Part shown: piece after piece, positions 5,630 to 8,841 of the stretch
How positions within the stretch are numbered: the stretch's first letter is position 1
How the letters are laid out: every line of letters begins with the position of its first letter
NCBI GenBank assembly: GCA_902766655.1
Contig: CACXEL010000086.1
Span: forward strand, 1 to 8,841
Length of the DNA: 8,841 bases
Reading direction: 5' to 3'
Source of the DNA: an uncultured Lachnospiraceae bacterium
GTDB lineage: Bacteria > Bacillota > Clostridia > Lachnospirales > Lachnospiraceae
The notes under the pieces: generated by a model
Database searches by the model: none
Told to the model about the DNA's origin: nothing
The model's input: only the letters and a program-made list of their open reading frames with translations
Program-made: the position numbers and the translations under genes

Positions 5630-6592
5630 ATGGTTGATCAAAAGAAGACTGCAGGCAACCTGCAAAGGACGAAGAGCAGGCATTCCTTCTGGCAGACCTT
5701 TTGGAAGTACCGTGTACTTACCTTGATGTGCCTGCCGGCCATCCTGTTCTTTTTCCTGTTCAGCTATATGCCCATGCCGGGCATATATGTAGCATTTGTC
5801 AAATACAACTATCGTGATGGTATCTTTGGCAGCAGATTTGTCGGCCTCCAGAATTTCCAGTTCCTGTGGGAATCCGGTAAGCTGCTTACTCTTACCAGAA
5901 ATACGATCCTGTATAACCTTGCCTTCATCCTTTTGGGCAACTTCCTCGCCGTCTTCACCGCGATTCTTCTGAACGAGCTGCAGTCCCGCTGGTTCAAGAA
6001 GGTGTCGCAGACGATGATGTTCCTGCCTTACTTTATTTCCCAGGTCCTCGTGGGTGTGCTGGTGTACAACCTCCTGAACTATGACACCGGTTTTGTGAAC
6101 CAGATCCTTGGTGCAATGGGAAAGGATCTCTGGCAGCCGTATGCGGACAGCAAGGTCTGGCCGGTCATCCTGGTCCTCATTTATCTGTGGCAGCAGACCG
6201 GCTATAATTCGGTCGTTTACTTTGCCTCCATCTGCGGGACGGACCCGGCGATCATCGAGGCATCCAAAGTGGACGGAGCGAATGCTTTCCAGCGCATACG
6301 CTACATCCTGCTTCCCAGCCTGAAGCCGACTATCATCATTCTGCTTCTCTTCGCGCTGGGTGGTATTGTAAAGGGTAATTTCGGTCTCTTCTACAATGTG
6401 ATCGGAACCAATTCACTTCTGTACGATACGACGGACATTATTGAAACCTTCGTTTACAGGGCTACCATGACAGACTTCAATTTCTCGTCAGCCTCCGCGG
6501 TAGGTCTGTACCAGAGTGTCGTGGGTTTTGTGATCGTCATGACTGTCAACTACGTGATCAAGAAGATCGATCCCGAGTATTCGCTGTTCTGA
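5630..6592 (+). CDS. LplB-type sugar ABC transporter permease
   Basis: The product is 320 aa and is one of two membrane subunits of a CUT1-type carbohydrate importer (COG4209-like). A basic cytoplasmic N-terminus (~residues 1-28) is followed by six hydrophobic segments: ~30-50 (LPAILFFFLFSYMPMPGIY), ~92-115, ~128-147, ~178-200, ~230-248 and ~286-310. The EAA coupling motif, which contacts the ATPase, is EASKVDGANAFQRIRYILLPSLKP from Glu210 through Pro229. LplB/YtcP systems usually import oligosaccharides or uronic-acid-containing fragments, but the substrate cannot be predicted here. The start at ATG 5630 has AAGGAG at 5619-5624. It is the first gene of an operon with the second permease 18 bp downstream. 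It is 461 bp from the repressor gene and has its own promoter and operator. Confidence 0.95.
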   Translation: MVDQKKTAGNLQRTKSRHSFWQTFWKYRVLTLMCLPAILFFFLFSYMPMPGIYVAFVKYNYRDGIFGSRFVGLQNFQFLWESGKLLTLTRNTILYNLAFILLGNFLAVFTAILLNELQSRWFKKVSQTMMFLPYFISQVLVGVLVYNLLNYDTGFVNQILGAMGKDLWQPYADSKVWPVILVLIYLWQQTGYNSVVYFASICGTDPAIIEASKVDGANAFQRIRYILLPSLKPTIIILLLFALGGIVKGNFGLFYNVIGTNSLLYDTTDIIETFVYRATMTDFNFSSASAVGLYQSVVGFVIVMTVNYVIKKIDPEYSLF

Positions 6593-6610
6593 GTTTAGGA
6601 GGATATTGAG

Positions 6611-7528
6611 ATGAAAAAGCACGAAGAAGAAAGCTCCGCTGCGAAAGTCAAGCTCGGCAGGACGGATATTTTCATCAGGACAGTCGGATATGTGATCATC
6701 AGTCTGTATGCGATCGCCTGCGTGTTTCCGTTCCTGCTCATCATAGGGACCAGTTTTTCCTCGGAGGCTTCGATCCGTGAGATCGGTGTCCAGCTGATCC
6801 CCAGGGAATTCACTTTGAAGGCATATCAGATGGTGGTGGCGAGCGGCGGAATCTGGAAGTCCTACGGGCTGACGATCCTGATTACCTTGACAGGGACCCT
6901 GGTAGGTCTTGGCTGCATTTCCATGGCCGGTTACGCGCTGCAGAGGAAGGACTACCCGTACAGGAACGCCATTTCGTTCTTTATCTATTTTACCAGTCTG
7001 TTCTCGGCCGGTCTTGCGCCTTATTACCTGACCATGACACAGACCTATCACCTCAAGGACAGTTACTTTGCCGTATGGCTGCCGCTGCTCATGAGTCCGT
7101 GGCTGGTCATTCTGATGAAGAACTTTGTCAAGCAGATTCCCCATGAGATCACCGAGTCCGGTAAGATCGACGGGGCGGGAGATATGACGATTTTCGTGTA
7201 CCTGGTGCTTCCGATGCTGAAGCCCGCACTGGCGACGGTCGGCCTCTTCCTGGCCCTGGGCTACTGGAACGAATGGTATCAGTCCTCTCTGTTCCTCTCC
7301 ACCAAAGTCGACGTGAAGCCTCTGCAGTATACGCTGTATGAGGTCGTCAACAAGATGGATGCCCTGAAGAACTCCGTTGCTGGCCAGTACGTAAGCCTGG
7401 CAGATGTGCCTACTGAAGGAATCAAAATGGCCAACGCTGTCCTGGCAACCGGACCGATCATCTTCCTGTATCCCTTCGTTCAGAAGTACTTCATCGGCGG
7501 CATTACTGTCGGTGCGGTAAAGGGATAA
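6611..7528 (+). CDS. YtcP-type sugar ABC transporter permease
   Basis: The product is 305 aa and is the second membrane subunit (COG0395-like), expected to pair with the LplB-type protein. Six hydrophobic segments are visible, beginning with IRTVGYVIISLYAIACVFP and ending near IIFLYPFVQKYF. The last residues, GGITVGAVKG, are the usual ending in this subfamily. The EAA motif runs from Glu182 (ESGKIDGAGDM) to the LPMLKP block. AGGAGG at 6597-6602, 8 nt before the ATG, supports the start. No ATPase gene lies between or directly after the permeases within the window, which is normal for these systems because one MsmX-like ATPase encoded elsewhere serves several importers. A 90-bp gap, larger than the previous one, separates it from the binding-protein gene. 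Confidence 0.95.
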   Translation: MKKHEEESSAAKVKLGRTDIFIRTVGYVIISLYAIACVFPFLLIIGTSFSSEASIREIGVQLIPREFTLKAYQMVVASGGIWKSYGLTILITLTGTLVGLGCISMAGYALQRKDYPYRNAISFFIYFTSLFSAGLAPYYLTMTQTYHLKDSYFAVWLPLLMSPWLVILMKNFVKQIPHEITESGKIDGAGDMTIFVYLVLPMLKPALATVGLFLALGYWNEWYQSSLFLSTKVDVKPLQYTLYEVVNKMDALKNSVAGQYVSLADVPTEGIKMANAVLATGPIIFLYPFVQKYFIGGITVGAVKG

Positions 7529-7618
7529 GACGGATACGAACCCGGGTCCCCAAAAACTGTTTACTATTATGCGACTGCGATGTACAGTTGCGATTTAAAA
7601 AGGAGGAAAAGTACAATC
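7529..7618 (+). other. 90-bp gap before the binding-protein gene
   Basis: Contains the small palindrome ACCCGGGT (7540-7547), a loose 6-bp inverted repeat AACTGT/ACAGTT (7555-7560, 7584-7589) and AGGAGG (7601-7606) 12 nt before the ATG. I see no convincing promoter or terminator. The gap may carry an mRNA processing or stabilising element, as binding proteins are often made in excess over permeases. Confidence 0.5.
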
Positions 7619-8841
7619 ATGAATTTTAAGAAAATGACAGCCTTGTGTCTGATTCTGGTGATGGTCCTGTCTCTGGCAGCGTGCGGTTCTTCCGGATCAT
7701 CCGGAAAGCCCTCCACGGAAGCTGGCGGCTCTCAGGAGGCAGGCGAAGCCGGTCCCGACCTCTCCGAGCATGTCGTCGTGACTTACATGGTGACCGGTGA
7801 CAAGCCGGATGGTGCCAAAGCCGACCGTCTTCAGGAGATGATGGACAAGCTCAACGCGATCCTGACGGAAAAGTGCAATGCGGAGCTGGAAATCTATTAT
7901 ATCAGCTGGACGGACTATCTCTCCAACTACAACCTGACGCTGGCCCAGATGGACGGCACGGTCGACCTGGTCGGCACGGCTTCCGACTGGCTCGACGCCT
8001 GGCCCAACGCCAAGAACGGCGCCTTCCTGGAGCTCTCTGAGGACATGCTCAAAACATATGCCCCGATGACCTGGGAATCTGTCAGCCCGGAGCACTGGGA
8101 TATGTGCAAGTACAACGGTGAAATCTATCTGATGCCTGAAGACAACTATGCCCAGTGGACCAACCACGGCTTTATCTACAGAAAAGACTGGGCAAAGGAA
8201 GCCGGCCTGGCGGATGGCGAGGTGAAGAGCTGGGAAGACATGACGGAGTATTTCCGCTATGTCAAGACCGCTTATCCGGATATCATCCCCTGGGATTCCG
8301 ACGGAACACAGTACGGGACCCTGGCCGGCGGATGGATCTCCTCTCATACCGACTTTGTCGCGATCGACGGTATCAGCACCGGCGGACTCTGGGGCGGCAC
8401 CAAGGAAGATCTCTACAAGGTCGTCACACCGGCTTATGATCATCCGGAGCTTCTGGTCGAATTCGCGAAGATGATGAAGGAATGGGATACCATCGGCGTC
8501 TGGAAGACGGACGTTCTGAACAACACCAGCTCCTCCAACCGTGACGATTACAGGATCGGCCGCGTTGCCGCCGAGCAGCATCACACCCAGACATGGACGG
8601 ACCTTTGTTCTCACACGCCCAACAATGTGATCTACCAGGATGACCCCGACGCGGATTCCGGTTTCTTCTACTTCGGCGAGGAGACAGGAAACGTCGTGGC
8701 CCTGGCCATCACCCATGGCGCCATGGCAGTATCGGCCGCATCCGCCCATCCCGAGAGAGCGCTGATGGTCTACGATCTGATCCGCAACGATCCGGACTGC
8801 TATCACCTCTTCAACTATGGTATCCAGGGAATCTCCTGGGA
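7619..8841 (+). CDS. LplA-type extracellular sugar-binding lipoprotein (3' end outside window)
   Basis: The frame is open for 407 codons from ATG 7619 to the window edge with no stop, so the C-terminus is missing. Residues 1-22 are a strong lipoprotein signal (MNFKKMTALCLILVMVLSLAAC) with lipobox L-A-A-C and Cys22. A Gly/Ser/Glu-rich linker follows to ~residue 48, then the solute-binding fold (VVVTYMVTGDKPDG onward). Blocks such as YNGEIYLMPEDNY, FIYRKDWAKEAGL and, near the end, PERALMVYDLIRNDPDCYHLFNYGIQG are typical of the LplA-like family that often carries a C-terminal DUF3502 region. Full-length relatives are around 500 aa. The protein captures the sugar outside the membrane and delivers it to the two permeases upstream. 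Aromatic residues (for example WTDY, DWLDAW, GGWIS) are ligand-binding candidates by inference. Confidence 0.93.
   Translation, partial: MNFKKMTALCLILVMVLSLAACGSSGSSGKPSTEAGGSQEAGEAGPDLSEHVVVTYMVTGDKPDGAKADRLQEMMDKLNAILTEKCNAELEIYYISWTDYLSNYNLTLAQMDGTVDLVGTASDWLDAWPNAKNGAFLELSEDMLKTYAPMTWESVSPEHWDMCKYNGEIYLMPEDNYAQWTNHGFIYRKDWAKEAGLADGEVKSWEDMTEYFRYVKTAYPDIIPWDSDGTQYGTLAGGWISSHTDFVAIDGISTGGLWGGTKEDLYKVVTPAYDHPELLVEFAKMMKEWDTIGVWKTDVLNNTSSSNRDDYRIGRVAAEQHHTQTWTDLCSHTPNNVIYQDDPDADSGFFYFGEETGNVVALAITHGAMAVSAASAHPERALMVYDLIRNDPDCYHLFNYGIQGISW

Noticed and set aside
6442..6457. TGAAAC/GTTTAC pair inside the first permease gene as another operator
   Set aside because: Half-site spacing is 4 bp rather than 2 and the right half is imperfect. 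It is likely a coincidence of coding sequence.
7697..8806. 369-codon open frame on the minus strand
   Set aside because: It lies wholly inside the binding-protein gene, whose forward frame has a signal peptide, ribosome binding site and family blocks. The minus frame has no recognisable features and is an antisense shadow.

Overview
The window looks like a chromosomal segment from a Gram-positive Firmicute, most likely a Lachnospiraceae-type gut Clostridium. The evidence is strong AGGAGG ribosome binding sites, three lipoprotein signal peptides, a CUT1-type sugar importer with no ATPase gene of its own, a LacI-family regulator with cre-like operators, and a moderately high G+C content. No phylogenetic test was possible. 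All convincing genes lie on the + strand. Long minus-strand open frames are shadows of G+C-rich coding DNA.

Left part (1-3771): the 3' end of an ABC exporter of the fused permease/ATPase type (stop at 836), then a 178-aa lipoprotein of unknown function (992-1528), then a 701-aa lipoprotein (1666-3771). The last has an acidic tandem-repeat stalk, a probable carbohydrate-binding beta-sandwich and a probable (alpha/alpha)-toroid glycosidase-like domain. It looks like a cell-surface glycan-active protein.

Middle part (3772-5629): a gene-free stretch with a very stable hairpin and a cre-like palindrome, then a well-formed promoter with an operator candidate just downstream, a LacI-family repressor gene (4137-5168) and a textbook intrinsic terminator. 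A second gene-free stretch follows. It contains an RNA stem whose G-U pairs favour + strand transcription, and ends in a promoter with a perfect 14-bp palindromic operator.

Right part (5630-8841): a sugar-importer operon with an LplB-type permease, a YtcP-type permease and an LplA-type substrate-binding lipoprotein (cut off by the window end). An ATPase shared from elsewhere (MsmX-like) is presumably used.

The main observation is a set of operator-like palindromes with TGAAA(C)/(G)TTTCA half-sites: one over the transporter transcription start, one perfect copy inside the repressor coding sequence, and one degenerate copy at the repressor promoter. Together they suggest an autoregulated repressor that also controls the importer, possibly by DNA looping. 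The transporter operator also fits the CcpA cre consensus, so carbon catabolite control is an alternative or additional reading. I see no clearly new defence, mobile or RNA system here.
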